In this document: positions 52,313 to 61,509 of the stretch, piece after piece
Numbering within the stretch: the first letter of the stretch is position 1
How the letters are laid out: every line of letters starts with the position of its first letter
Origin: Candidatus Bathyarchaeota archaeon
Lineage (GTDB): Archaea; Thermoproteota; Bathyarchaeia; RBG-16-48-13; JAGTRE01
Direction of reading: 5' to 3'
NCBI GenBank assembly: GCA_018396415.1
Contig: JAGTRE010000006.1
Span: 1-64,000 of the forward strand
Length of the DNA stretch: 64,000 nt
The notes under the pieces: generated by a model
Told to the model about the DNA's origin: nothing
What the model saw: only the letters and a program-made list of their open reading frames with translations
The model's database searches: none
Made by a program: the position numbers and the translations under genes

Positions 52313-52750
52313 ATGCAACATTCCACGTCGAACAACACAAGAAAGCTGTTGATGGCTGAACTCGCTTGGAAGGAGGGTTTATGCTCCGAGGTCAAGATGA
52401 GAGGCCACGTTGTCATAATTGATTCTAGTAGAGATGAAGGGGGCAACAATCTGGGTCCAGCACCAACCGAGCTTTTCTTGGCCGCTCTGGGAGGTTGCAT
52501 AATGATCAACATATCACGAATAGCTAGGAAAATGAGGATAGAACTCAAAAACGTCAGAATGGAAATTAGTGGCATAAAGGAGCATAATGAGCACCCTTCA
52601 TCCTTCATCAAGCTCGATGTGAATGTTGCAATCGACGCAAACACTAGCGATCGTGCAAAATTGGAGAAACTGGTTCGATTGGCTGAGGAGTACTGCACCG
52701 TTTCCAACACTTTGAGAAAAGCGGTTAGTCCAATCGTGCACTTGATCTAG
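52313..52750 (+). CDS. OsmC-family thiol peroxidase-like protein
   Basis: 145 residues. The two active-site cysteines are in ALGGCIMINISRI and EEYCTVSNTLRKA, with the family's GPAPTELFLAAL before the first. OsmC/Ohr proteins reduce organic hydroperoxides or handle persulfides using a thiol partner, often lipoylated proteins; that last point is interesting given the lipoate genes here. Second gene of its operon. Confidence 0.88.
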   Translation: MQHSTSNNTRKLLMAELAWKEGLCSEVKMRGHVVIIDSSRDEGGNNLGPAPTELFLAALGGCIMINISRIARKMRIELKNVRMEISGIKEHNEHPSSFIKLDVNVAIDANTSDRAKLEKLVRLAEEYCTVSNTLRKAVSPIVHLI

Positions 52751-52760
52751 GCAGAAAGAT

Positions 52761-53798
52761 ATGTCCGTTACCAAATATGCGGTGAACGCTTCGAAGTTCA
52801 ATCAGCTGAGCAACTTCATTCGAGACTATTATTCATACATGATCATACTTACTGTAGTTGCGGCGATATTCGTAGGCAAGCTCTCCCCCTACTCACTGAG
52901 AGCATTGACACCGTACATGTTATACTTCATTGCTGTAATGATCTGGGCTATGAGTGTAACAATCAAGTTCTCAGATCTATCACTCACCTTCAAAAAGGGT
53001 AGGCTGATTGGATGTGGGCTCGTCACAAACTTCATTTTCCTTCCCCTTCTCTGCTACGTGCTCGCAATCTTTTTAATGAGTCGATATCCGCTCTACGCTG
53101 CAGGCTTCATACTCATGGGTACAGTGCCATGTGCAGGGATGAATGTTGTTTGGACTGGTCTCTTAAAGGGAGATGTAGCGCTCGCCCTTCTGTTGGGTGC
53201 GCTAACGATGATCCTTGGAATCGTTACAATACCATTGTTGACTGGTGTCCTTGCAGGAGCATATGTGCCAGTAGACGTCTTGGGAATGCTCAACATACTC
53301 ATATCGGCTCTCATAATCCCAATCTCGTTCGGCATAATTACCCGGAACATCCTTGAAAAGAGGAGCGGTGCAAACGCAAAAAGACACCTTCCAGTCTTCC
53401 CGCCCATAGCAGCGATCATGGCTATGATCCTGATGTTCATCATGGTAGCAGTCAACATCCCGACGGCACCTATCACTGAAGATATTCTAGTGGTACTACT
53501 TGTCCCTCCTCTTGTATTGTTTCCAATAGCCTTCGGGGGAATACACCTTTTCTGCAATAGGCTCCTGAAGTGCGCCAAAAGGGAGACTGTCGCAATAGTA
53601 TACTCTTCAGGCATGAAACATCTTCCATTAGCAATGGGTGTAGCATTTGTTTCACTTGGACAGCAAGCAGCGTTGCCTATAGCTGTAGCGGCGATCTTTC
53701 AAACCCTCAACGCGAGCCTCTTCTACAAGATCTTTCAACGAAATACTCGTTTAACTTTAGGCTGTGAGGTTTTAGCTGATGCTTCTCAGTGCTCTTAA
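52761..53798 (+). CDS. Bile acid:sodium symporter (BASS)/ACR3-related permease
   Basis: 345 residues, about ten membrane helices. LMGTVPCAGMNVVWTGLLKGDVALALLLGALTMI and SSGMKHLPLAMGVAFVSLGQQAALP are the two crossed-helix signatures of the BASS/ACR3 superfamily. The Cys in VPCAGMNVVW fits the arsenite-binding position of ACR3 proteins, but the flanking sequence differs from the ACR3 at 55289-56329. Third gene of the DGC operon; exported or imported solute unknown. Confidence 0.78.
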   Translation: MSVTKYAVNASKFNQLSNFIRDYYSYMIILTVVAAIFVGKLSPYSLRALTPYMLYFIAVMIWAMSVTIKFSDLSLTFKKGRLIGCGLVTNFIFLPLLCYVLAIFLMSRYPLYAAGFILMGTVPCAGMNVVWTGLLKGDVALALLLGALTMILGIVTIPLLTGVLAGAYVPVDVLGMLNILISALIIPISFGIITRNILEKRSGANAKRHLPVFPPIAAIMAMILMFIMVAVNIPTAPITEDILVVLLVPPLVLFPIAFGGIHLFCNRLLKCAKRETVAIVYSSGMKHLPLAMGVAFVSLGQQAALPIAVAAIFQTLNASLFYKIFQRNTRLTLGCEVLADASQCS

Positions 53799-55252
53799 GC
53801 TTATTAGGTATAGCCTAGGAAATCCAGTATCACGTCAAATACTTTCCCTCGGACTGAGCTTCTGCGACGACTGTAAAATGACTCGACTTGAACATGCCAT
53901 GATGATTTACCTAGGCAAGGATAGAGCTAACTCTCTCTCATGTAGAGTCTACTCATCCTGCTGAGCACCTTAATCGATCTTGGAATGAGTGCGTTCGATG
54001 TTAAGAGATATCAATTCTCGGAATATTTTTCTGAATCAGTAACTCAAAGAGGGCTCCTAGCTGTTATGCGTGGTATCGCAAGATACGGCGTGACCAAGCC
54101 TCAGCTCTTAGAGGCGCCGTTCCTAGTCGTTTGGAATTTAACCGATGTTTGTAACCTACAATGTCGACATTGTTACCAAACAGCAGGATCGAAGAAGCCT
54201 GATGAGCTTTCGACTCATGAGAAGTTTAAAGTGGTCGAGGAACTCGCTGATGCGGGAGTGGTTTCCATAGCTTTCTCAGGTGGAGAGCCTTTAATGGCTA
54301 GAGACTTCTTCGATGTCGCTTCCAAGGTCAAGGAGGAGGGGATGCATCTTGCAATAGCCACAAACGGCACATTAATCACACATGATGTAGCGAGGAGACT
54401 GAAAGCTCTGGGAACAGATTACGTGGAGGTGAGCCTTGACTTTCCTGACGCTGAAAACCACGATGATTTTCGAGGTGTCAAAGGCGCTTTCGAGAGGACA
54501 CTGCAAGGGATTCTAAACTGCATTGCAGAAGGAATTTTCACTTGCATCGCCACAACCGTAACCAAACTCAATTTTCACGAAATATCAAAAATGATAGAGC
54601 TAGCGAAACGGTTAGAAGGTTCATCGCCTTTAACTTCATCCCGACTGGAAGAGGCGTTGACACGGCAGAGCTCGATTTGACACCTGAACAGAGAGAACAG
54701 CTTCTCAAGCAGTTGTTTCATGAAAATAACGTCGGCGACATTGAGGTTTTGAGCACAGCTCCACAGTACGCGCGCGTGAGTTTGGAATCCTCCGGAGGCG
54801 TAAAGGTGGTCCCAACCCACTTCTACCTTGGTGAAGCTTCTTGGGGTCTGAAGGTGTTAGCCGAGTTTATAGGCGGATGCGGCGCTGGTAGGCTCTACTG
54901 TGCACTGCAGCCTAACGGTGACGTTTCGCCGTGCGTCTTCATGCCGAACCTTAGAATCGGCAACCTAAGAAAAGAGAGTTTCATGGACATTTGGCATCAC
55001 AGTCGAGTTCTTTCCAATTTGCGGGACAGATCCTCGCTTCGAGGCAACTGCGGAAAATGCGAATACAGATTCGTCTGCGGTGGATGCAGAGCCCGGGCGC
55101 TAGCCTACTTCAACGATATTCTAGTGCAAGATCCTGGATGCATCCGCAACACCTCGTCCTCGGGCTCGACCTCCGTCGATTCACCTATTCGTTCACAGTT
55201 TGGCTCAGTTTCAGACATTCTTCTGCGGTCAAGTCTCTACCAGCACGCCTAA
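53779..55252 (+). pseudogene. Radical SAM/SPASM protein, broken by two frameshifts
   Basis: One gene, now in three frames. Part 1 (53779 to about 53955) encodes the N-terminal region with CDDC and an SLSC segment, starting inside the BASS gene. Part 2 (about 53955-54620) has the radical SAM motif CNLQCRHC and SGGEPLMARDF. Part 3 (about 54610-55252) has FNFIPTGRGVD and the SPASM cysteines (YCALQPNGDVSPCVF, GNCGKCEYRFVCGGC). The junction near 54610-54625 uses GTTAGAAGGT in both frames, as if a repeat had collapsed. Intact relatives act as peptide or cofactor maturases. Either a true pseudogene or sequence errors. Confidence 0.8.
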
Positions 55253-55288
55253 CTTCAAGTTAAATGGTTGACATAGAAACTAAAGTCG

Positions 55289-56329
55289 TTAGGAGAACCA
55301 ATGTTGCGTTTTTAGGCATATGTACACTAGGGAAAGCATCACCGGTACTTCTTCGAGTACACCGACTACCGTTGCTAGAGCAGCTCCGCTTTCAAGCCCA
55401 AAAAGCATTGTTGCCACTGCAATTGCCACTTCGAAGTGGTTGCTTGCTCCAATTTGGGCTGATGGGGCGGCATCTGCATATCTAAGACCGATAAACTTTG
55501 CAAGAGCGTATGTAATGAAGAATATTACCATAGTTTGTATGTACAGAGGTAGAGCAATCATTCCGATTACTAATGGTTGAGCTACTATTACGTTTCCTTG
55601 CAGACTGAAAAGCACAATTAAAGTTATCAACAAAGCCGTGATCGAGACATATTTAAGCCCCGGAGAAAATTTCGTTTCAAACCATTCGACTCCCTTATTT
55701 AAAATGATATATTTTCTCGAGTAGTATCCTGCCACTAAAGGTAGCCCAACATAAATGGCAACCGAAAGAATCATGGTTTCCCACGGGACAGGTATGCTTG
55801 CAACGCCCAAGAGGAAGCCGGCTAATGGAGCATACAGAAAAAGCATTGATAACGAGTTAATGGCAACCATTACGAGCGTATGTGCCATGTTTCCTTTTGA
55901 TAGAAAGCTCCAGACTAGAACCATCGCTGTGCATGGTGCTACTCCAAGAAGGATCATCCCGGCAGTATACTGGGATGCGTACTCAGTTGAAATAAACGAA
56001 GACCATATAATTCTCATGAATAACCAAGCGAAGAAAGCCATGCTGAACGGTTTAATCGCCCAATTCACAAATAGAGTGAGGCCAACCGGCTTTGGCGTCT
56101 TGCCAGCTTTAATTACTTCCTTAAAATCGATCTGGACCATGATTGGGTACATCATGAAGAATAAACAAATGGCAATTGGGATTGAGACATGAGCATATTC
56201 GGTCGCAGCTAAGATCTTAGATATTTCTGGGAACGTCCTTCCTAGAATCGTTCCTATGATTATACACAATATAACCCATATTGTGAGATACTTTTCAAAT
56301 ATGCCAAGGGCACGTTTTTTGGTTGCCAA
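55289..56329 (-). CDS. acr3: ACR3-family arsenite efflux permease
   Basis: 346 residues, ten membrane helices. [20 protein letters not shown] holds the essential Cys (C133), and [23 protein letters not shown] and [18 protein letters not shown] are the ACR3 C-terminal signatures. It exports arsenite across the cytoplasmic membrane. Transcribed alone from a promoter with an inverted repeat (56421-56448). This is the clearest arsenic-resistance gene in the window. Confidence 0.93.
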   Translation of the reverse strand: MATKKRALGIFEKYLTIWVILCIIIGTILGRTFPEISKILAATEYAHVSIPIAICLFFMMYPIMVQIDFKEVIKAGKTPKPVGLTLFVNWAIKPFSMAFFAWLFMRIIWSSFISTEYASQYTAGMILLGVAPCTAMVLVWSFLSKGNMAHTLVMVAINSLSMLFLYAPLAGFLLGVASIPVPWETMILSVAIYVGLPLVAGYYSRKYIILNKGVEWFETKFSPGLKYVSITALLITLIVLFSLQGNVIVAQPLVIGMIALPLYIQTMVIFFITYALAKFIGLRYADAAPSAQIGASNHFEVAIAVATMLFGLESGAALATVVGVLEEVPVMLSLVYICLKTQHWFS

Positions 56330-56420
56330 GTTTTAATCCCTACGAAATTTTTCTACAACCTTTTGTTTGCTTATTTTTGGTCATTCATATCGCTGGGATT
56401 TCGATAAAAGTCATTTCATC

Positions 56421-56448
56421 ATAACAACATATTTAAAACTATTGTTAT
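56421..56448 (-). promoter_or_regulatory. acr3 promoter with inverted repeat
   Basis: ATAACAA (56421-56427) and TTGTTAT (56442-56448) are exact inverted copies around the minus-strand TATA box (TTTAAAT at plus 56430-56436). Read on the minus strand, TTTAAAT is followed ten bases on by TTGTTAT, a weaker form of the shared motif. Candidate ArsR operator. Confidence 0.5.
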
Positions 56449-56486
56449 ATCACCAGGGCAGACTTCCTTGGCAGATCTAACGGTTG

Positions 56487-57071
56487 CTAGTGCTTCACCC
56501 CACTTGCTGGTTTTTCAGGTAGTCCTAGTTTGATAATTGGCTCTTTAGAGGCGTAAATGAGTGATGTCCCTCCTGCCTCTGTTTCTCCGTAAACATATTT
56601 TGCCCAGTCTTTTGCTTCACGAAGCAATTCGTCGCGGTCCCCGAACTTTAGGGATTCTTGAGGGCATACCTCGACACAAGCCGGCTCTAGGCCCTCTTTC
56701 ACCCTGTCGTAGCACATGGTGCATTTGTATCTCTTTTTCGACTTCTTATCGAACTTTGGAACAACGAATGGGCATGCTTTGAAACATAGTTCACAGCCTA
56801 TGCACTTATCCTCATCTATTACAACGGGACCCTCCTCATGCTTTGCTATTGCGTCTACTGGAAATGCGGGAACGCACTCCGGCTCTAAGCAGTGCATACA
56901 GCGGTCCACTGGCGCATTTCGAATATTTAGGAGGGGAAAACTTCCCTCCTCGACCGAAATCACGCGTGTAAAGGAGATGCCGTTTGGAACTGAGTTCGCG
57001 ATCTTGCAGGCTGCAGTGCAGGCGTGGCAACCCGTGCACTCGTCCACGTTGACCAATATGGCAAAAGTCAT
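56487..57071 (-). CDS. Four-cluster Fe-S subunit of the molybdopterin oxidoreductase
   Basis: 194 residues, DmsB/PhsB/ArrB-like. Cysteine groups: CTGCHACTAAC (12-22), C58-x2-C61-x4-C66 then F70, CIGCELCFKACP, and CTMCYDRV-(7)-CVEVC. Position 70 should be the fourth cysteine of its group, but the codon is TTT (Phe) instead of TGT/TGC; the cluster there must be altered or lost. It lies eleven bases after the catalytic-subunit gene and would pass electrons between a donor and the pterin. No membrane anchor subunit is present. Confidence 0.85.
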   Translation of the reverse strand: MTFAILVNVDECTGCHACTAACKIANSVPNGISFTRVISVEEGSFPLLNIRNAPVDRCMHCLEPECVPAFPVDAIAKHEEGPVVIDEDKCIGCELCFKACPFVVPKFDKKSKKRYKCTMCYDRVKEGLEPACVEVCPQESLKFGDRDELLREAKDWAKYVYGETEAGGTSLIYASKEPIIKLGLPEKPASGVKH

Positions 57072-57082
57072 CTGCTTTCACC

Positions 57083-59609
57083 TTAAGCTTTTTCGATCTT
57101 GCACACGTTCGTGCTATACCCTACCATCCTCGTGTAAGGGTCTTCGGCAGGACTCGTCACAAGCATCACGCCCTCATTTTGAAACTCCTCACTGAACGAT
57201 TTGGGTCCCGTGTGGGTTGGAACGAAGATAACCTTTGGGTGAATCCTTTTGGTGATCCTGGCCTTCATCACTAAGCTCCCATATTTTGGCGACCTTGGCG
57301 TAAACACACGAACCAAGTCACCGTCGTTGATACCAACGCGCTTTGCCACAATTGGATGAATCTGCACCATCGGCAATTCATCGATTTCCACCAGAGCTTC
57401 ATTGACATTCTGACTCGACGTCGACATTAAATGGGGTAACTTACCCGTGGTCATTATCAAGGGATATTCTTCATTCCAGTCGATTTCTTGGGTCACGTCC
57501 TTCGGGCTTTCAGCAGGTTCCTCCCAGTCAGGTAGTCCGGCTCCATGCCACGTTTCCCCCTTCAAGTCGATGTAAGCCTTCCCCGCCCCCCATGGATAGA
57601 AGCTCCCCGTCTTGCTATTCCATCTCTCAGATGGAGTCCACAATATGGGGATGTCTGGCATATTCATCTCAGTGCCCTTCTTCCAGCAGCCTGGGCATTT
57701 CTCGAAAGCGACCTTCTCGCCCCGATAATTTGGGTCTTGTTCTATTAGATGCATTGGAGCGGGGAAGTGGATCACGCCCCTTTCTTTCACGATGTCCAGC
57801 CTTAGACCCGAGAATGGGTGATATTTTTCCGGATCCTTTGCTGCCGGTGAACCGGGAGGAACTGGCCACAAGATCATCATGAACTTCCACCAGTAATGAT
57901 AGATGGCCTCAGGACCCTGCTTAAATATGTTGTATGGCCATAAGAGGCCGTGGTTGTCGAGGTCAAACCCGACCTGTTCACCCCACTTCTTGAACTCCAA
58001 ACGGTATCTTAGTTCAATGTTTCTCACAACGTACTTGTGATTGCCGGGGTCATGTCCCATTCTTTTTGCGAGGTCAACAGCTATATCATCGATTCTTTCT
58101 CCCTTCGCCAAACGACCGTTGATCTCATCAAGGTACTGCCCTATCAGTTCTTCCCAAGCCTCGTCTAGAGAATAGCCTTCACTAAGGATTTCCTTGACTC
58201 TCTTCTCACAGTCGGGGCACTCTCTGAACATTGTTTCATCACCGAATATCCGATGGCCTAGTTCATTGATGATCCAAAGATCTTGCTTAGCCTCCCCTAG
58301 TGGAGGTACGGCTGCGTCTTTCCATTGCACGACTCTGTTAGTTGAACACAAGAAAGTTGATCCGGAGGATTCAAGGTCGGTTGCCATCGGAAGTATGTAA
58401 TGAGCGTAGTCACACATTTCGTTCCATTCGGTTGTACCAATTACCACCAACCCGTTCTTTTTTAAGTGTTCAAAGACCCCTCGCTGATCCCCAGCAGCCC
58501 GGAGAACGGGGTTTCCACCCAAGCCAACGTATGCTCTCATTTGATTCTTTATCTGAGGCCAAGCAGCTTCAGGAACCCAACCTTTCCCCCAATGGTGTGG
58601 GTCATCAGGGTACATGTACTCTGGGTACATATATGGTGCTGCCGCGGCCCACGGGATATACATCGAGGGGACCACTCCTGGCTTAAGGTTGTAATCTCCC
58701 CACCCGATACGCCATAGCTACCAATCATTAGATTTAATATAACGAATAGTCTTCCGGTATTGAACCCGTTTGTCTGTGTACTTGTGCGAGACCCGGATAA
58801 AATCGCAACCTTACGTCCGGCATCATGAATTTTTTGCGCTAACTCTTTTATCTTCCTTGCGGAGACCCATGTGATTTTCTCAACCTTCTCAACAAAGTCG
58901 TTATACTCATCCTCGTCAACGTAATGTTTTAAGTATGGATACGTCCAATCATTTTCGACGAGAACATACATTATTCCAAGGATTAATGCACCGTCAGTTC
59001 CTGGCTTGATCGGTATATATTCGCTGGCTTTTGCCGCTGTCTGTGTGTACCTAGGGTCGATGTATATAAATTCTGTACCCTTTTCTATCGCTTCTCGGAT
59101 CCATTGAAAAGCGACCACGGCTGTTTCGGCCACGTTATATCCAAAGTTTATGATAAGCTTTGAGTCGAGGATGGTATCTATAATATTGACTGGATGTGGA
59201 TCTCCGGTGACGGCGAGCCTCGACCTCCACCAGTTGCCGTTGCAGGCGACGCATCCTGAGTAGTGGGGAGCTGATTTGAATGCTCGCCCGAACCGCATAT
59301 AATTGAGAAACTCTGCTTCGCCGCAGGAGTTTCTAGGAGTAGCATATCGTGCAACTCTTCTTAGTTCCTCTGCAGTCATATCGTGGAGCGGTTTACCATC
59401 CCACTCTTTACGTATTTCCCGAAGCTTTGCCCCAATTTCATCTAGTGCCTGATCCCAGCTAATTCTCTCCCACCTGTCATCAACTCTTTTCATGGGATAT
59501 AGAATGCGGTGTGGACTATAGATATCCTTCACTACCGCCACGCCCTTCGCACAGAGCCGTACTTTAGTTCATCTCCATTTTTTGATGAACTTTCTACCAC
59601 TAAACTCAC
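57083..59609 (-). pseudogene. Molybdopterin oxidoreductase catalytic subunit (CISM family), frameshifted
   Basis: Minus strand. The C-terminal part (57083 to about 58705) and the N-terminal part (about 58700-59541) are joined by a one-base shift in a G run at 58699-58706. A second shift near 59550 separates GDELKYGS from CAKGVAVVKD. No upstream C-x2-C-x3-C is visible, so the N-terminal 4Fe-4S site is incomplete. Intact pieces include GCVACNGNWW, PRYTQTAAKASEYIPIKPGTDGALILG, QIHPIVAKRVGINDGDLVRVF and HTGPKSFSEE. DMSO-reductase family; arsenate, polysulfide or other substrate cannot be decided. With the Fe-S subunit alone, an ArrAB-like plan is possible. Confidence 0.8.
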
Positions 59610-59658
59610 CCCCTCACTGTATCGTTATAGGCTGCGGAAAGGATCGCGGGAAGTGAAG

Positions 59659-60015
59659 TCACTTAGTAGCCTCCACGGCGGTGGATTCTTGGTCTACATA
59701 TAAGATTCTAAAATCCATCTTCAATTTTAGACTCTTAGATGTAGACTGTCTGTCAACATCGATAACCAGTCTGAATGGCTTAAGGTGTTCCGACAGCCGT
59801 TTGTCGAGGAACATCGAAACTCCGTTGGTCTTGCCCCTTTCCTCAAAGTACGAAGTTAAGAATTCAGGGTCGACCGAGCCTCTTGAGCCATAGACAACCG
59901 TCGGCTGTGGCGTGCAGCATCCTGCTTGACATATAAATATCGCGGGGTCACCTTCCCGCACATGCTCTGTGACATATCGTTCCGCTGCTTTACTCAGAAC
60001 TATCTTCACGCACAA
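59659..60015 (-). CDS. HesB/DUF779-like small cysteine protein
   Basis: 118 residues from a TTG (or GTG) start. LSKAAERYVTEHVREG and IFICQAGCCTPQPTVVYG give a beta-sandwich with a CC pair, reminiscent of HesB/IscA-like or DUF779 proteins. It is divergent from the thioredoxin/DsrE operon across the palindromic shared promoter and is upstream of the molybdopterin oxidoreductase on the same strand, so the two may form one transcript. A cluster- or metal-delivery role is a guess. Confidence 0.6.
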   Translation of the reverse strand: MCVKIVLSKAAERYVTEHVREGDPAIFICQAGCCTPQPTVVYGSRGSVDPEFLTSYFEERGKTNGVSMFLDKRLSEHLKPFRLVIDVDRQSTSKSLKLKMDFRILYVDQESTAVEATK

Positions 60016-60032
60016 GCCCCCGTATTTGAAAT

Positions 60033-60058
60033 CAATATATTTAAATATCTTAATATTG
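60033..60058. promoter_or_regulatory. Bidirectional promoter with shared motif (thioredoxin/DsrE operon)
   Basis: CAATAT at the left and ATATTG at the right are inverted copies around TTTAAAT (60040) and TTAATATT (60050). It matches the site at 51785-51809 at 23 of 26 bases. It lies between the divergent HesB-like and thioredoxin-fold genes and can serve both. Confidence 0.6.
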
Positions 60059-60124
60059 TTTAATTAGTGGGGATTTTATCTCCTAGAAAGCATGCATAAA
60101 AATGAGTGTTGAGGTGTTATTTAC

Positions 60125-60409
60125 TTGGAGCCCAAGAAGGTAAAGGTTGAGGTTTTCCTTCCGGCGGGTGCATGTGGCTGTACTTTCGCTCGCTTCATGG
60201 AGAAAGTTTGGGCAGTCCGAGTTAGAAATCGTGACAAAATTGATTTTCAAGTAAAATATTCGGATTCGCCTGAAGCCGATATGTACCAAATTCTAGGCAT
60301 GGCAGTTGTTGTGAATGGCAAGGTTAAACTTCCACCCAATTTTGACGAGGATGAGCTGGAGAATGCTATACTACAGGAAATTAGGGAGGGAAAGCTTCCG
60401 GAGCGGTAA
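60125..60409 (+). CDS. Thioredoxin-fold protein with CGC motif
   Basis: 94 residues, TTG start. VEVFLPAGACGCTFARFMEKV has a C17-x-C19 pair in the redox loop, and AVVVNGKVKLPPNFDEDELENAIL is the C-terminal strand and helix. The C-terminal domain of the lipoate-ligase-like protein at 41192-42265 looks homologous. First gene in the DsrE operon; a thiol or persulfide relay to the DsrE proteins is inferred. Confidence 0.78.
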   Translation: MEPKKVKVEVFLPAGACGCTFARFMEKVWAVRVRNRDKIDFQVKYSDSPEADMYQILGMAVVVNGKVKLPPNFDEDELENAILQEIREGKLPER

Positions 60410-60414
60410 GGAAA

Positions 60415-60747
60415 ATGCGGTTAACCTTGATTTTAACCAAGCCTCCCAGTTCGTCGATTCTGAATACCTGCATGAAATTAGCCTTACTTGCAATGTCAAA
60501 CAATCATGAAATTGGACTATATCTAATCGGAGACGGAGTTTTTTGCGCCAAGGCGGGGCAAATAATGGCTGAGGATCTAGGTAGATTGATTTTACACGGC
60601 GGTGAAGTGTTTGTATGCAAAGAAGATTTAGAGGCCCGCGGTCTTGTTAAAAATGACTTAATCAAAGGCGCCACAATCTTATCAGACATTTTCGAATGTC
60701 TAGTCGATGATGTTATGGAGAAAAGTCAGAGAGTGATTTGCTTCTAA
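60415..60747 (+). CDS. DsrE/DsrH-like sulfur-relay protein (1)
   Basis: 110 residues. IGLYLIGDGVFCAKAGQ and HGGEVFVCKEDLEARGL place C44 and C68 as in DsrE/DsrH/TusB-type proteins. These alpha/beta proteins pass persulfide sulfur. It is followed by two more family members, giving a three-gene set like TusBCD/DsrEFH; the degree of identity cannot assign each letter. Confidence 0.8.
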   Translation: MRLTLILTKPPSSSILNTCMKLALLAMSNNHEIGLYLIGDGVFCAKAGQIMAEDLGRLILHGGEVFVCKEDLEARGLVKNDLIKGATILSDIFECLVDDVMEKSQRVICF

Positions 60748-60759
60748 TGGCGCGTAAAT

Positions 60760-61134
60760 ATGGTTAAGACATTAACAATTCTTTTATTAACTGGTCCATT
60801 TTCGGCGCAATACGTTGATTTCGCTTTCAAAATTATTGAAAAAGCGTTAAACAGAGGCTATTACGTTAATCTCTTTCTTTACGGTGAGGGAGTTCATGTA
60901 CCGAGGAAAGGTCAAGCGTCTATTCAGAAACGGCTCGCGGAACTGATTGATAAGGGACTTAAGGTTAAAGCTTGCGTAAGTTGCGCATTAGCCAGAGGGT
61001 ATGTAAACGGAGACCCAAATAGCACTGAAGTCTATAAGACCGACCAGTACGTCCATGGAGTCGCCATAACCAGCCTTTTTGATTTTTCTGATTGGATAAG
61101 GGAGAGTGACAGAGTGCTAAGTTTTGGTGATTAA
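60760..61134 (+). CDS. DsrE-like sulfur-relay protein (2)
   Basis: 124 residues. LTILLLTGPFSAQYVDFAFKII, FLYGEGVHVPRKGQ and VKACVSCALARGYVNGD with C72-x2-C75 are the DsrE/TusD pattern, where a cysteine in this loop carries the persulfide. It overlaps the next gene by eleven bases. Best candidate for the active sulfur carrier of the trio. Confidence 0.84.
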   Translation: MVKTLTILLLTGPFSAQYVDFAFKIIEKALNRGYYVNLFLYGEGVHVPRKGQASIQKRLAELIDKGLKVKACVSCALARGYVNGDPNSTEVYKTDQYVHGVAITSLFDFSDWIRESDRVLSFGD

Positions 61135-61495
61135 CGTGCCCAAGTCTATTATAGTGATGATATCGAAGGCGCCGTATGGGCATGAGACTGTTCATGGTGG
61201 GCTCTATACCGCCATCGCATGTTTAAATGAAGCCACACGCGTTATTGTGGTTCTAATCAATGATGGGGTTTACTCAGCCTTAAAGGGTCAACTTCCTGAG
61301 AAAACCCTTGGTTATCCCAGTGTTGAAGACCTTCTCTATGCATTGTTTCCAGACGGCAAGGTCGTCGCAGATGCATCCTCGCTAATGGAGAGAAGTATTC
61401 AGAAGGAAGAGCTTGTGGAAACGGTTGAAGTTATTTCCGAGGACAGATTATTAAACATGATTTTAGAAGCTGGAGAAGTGATCCTGACTTATTAA
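61124..61495 (+). CDS. DsrE/DsrF-like sulfur-relay protein (3)
   Basis: 123 residues. IIVMISKAPYGHETVHGGLYTAIACLNEA and VVLINDGVYSALKGQ are the DsrF/TusC pattern; no redox cysteine lies in the loop equivalent to C72 of its neighbour, so it is likely structural. It is followed by the Fe-S gene after fourteen bases. Together the trio would form a ring-like DsrEFH complex. Confidence 0.8.
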   Translation: MVINVPKSIIVMISKAPYGHETVHGGLYTAIACLNEATRVIVVLINDGVYSALKGQLPEKTLGYPSVEDLLYALFPDGKVVADASSLMERSIQKEELVETVEVISEDRLLNMILEAGEVILTY

Positions 61496-61509
61496 GGAGG
61501 TAAAAACAC

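Noticed and set aside
57083-59541. Confident assignment as arsenate respiratory reductase ArrA
   Set aside because: Arsenic neighbours are suggestive, but the broken gene gives no ArrA-specific motif that I can verify; other DMSOR-family reductases remain possible.
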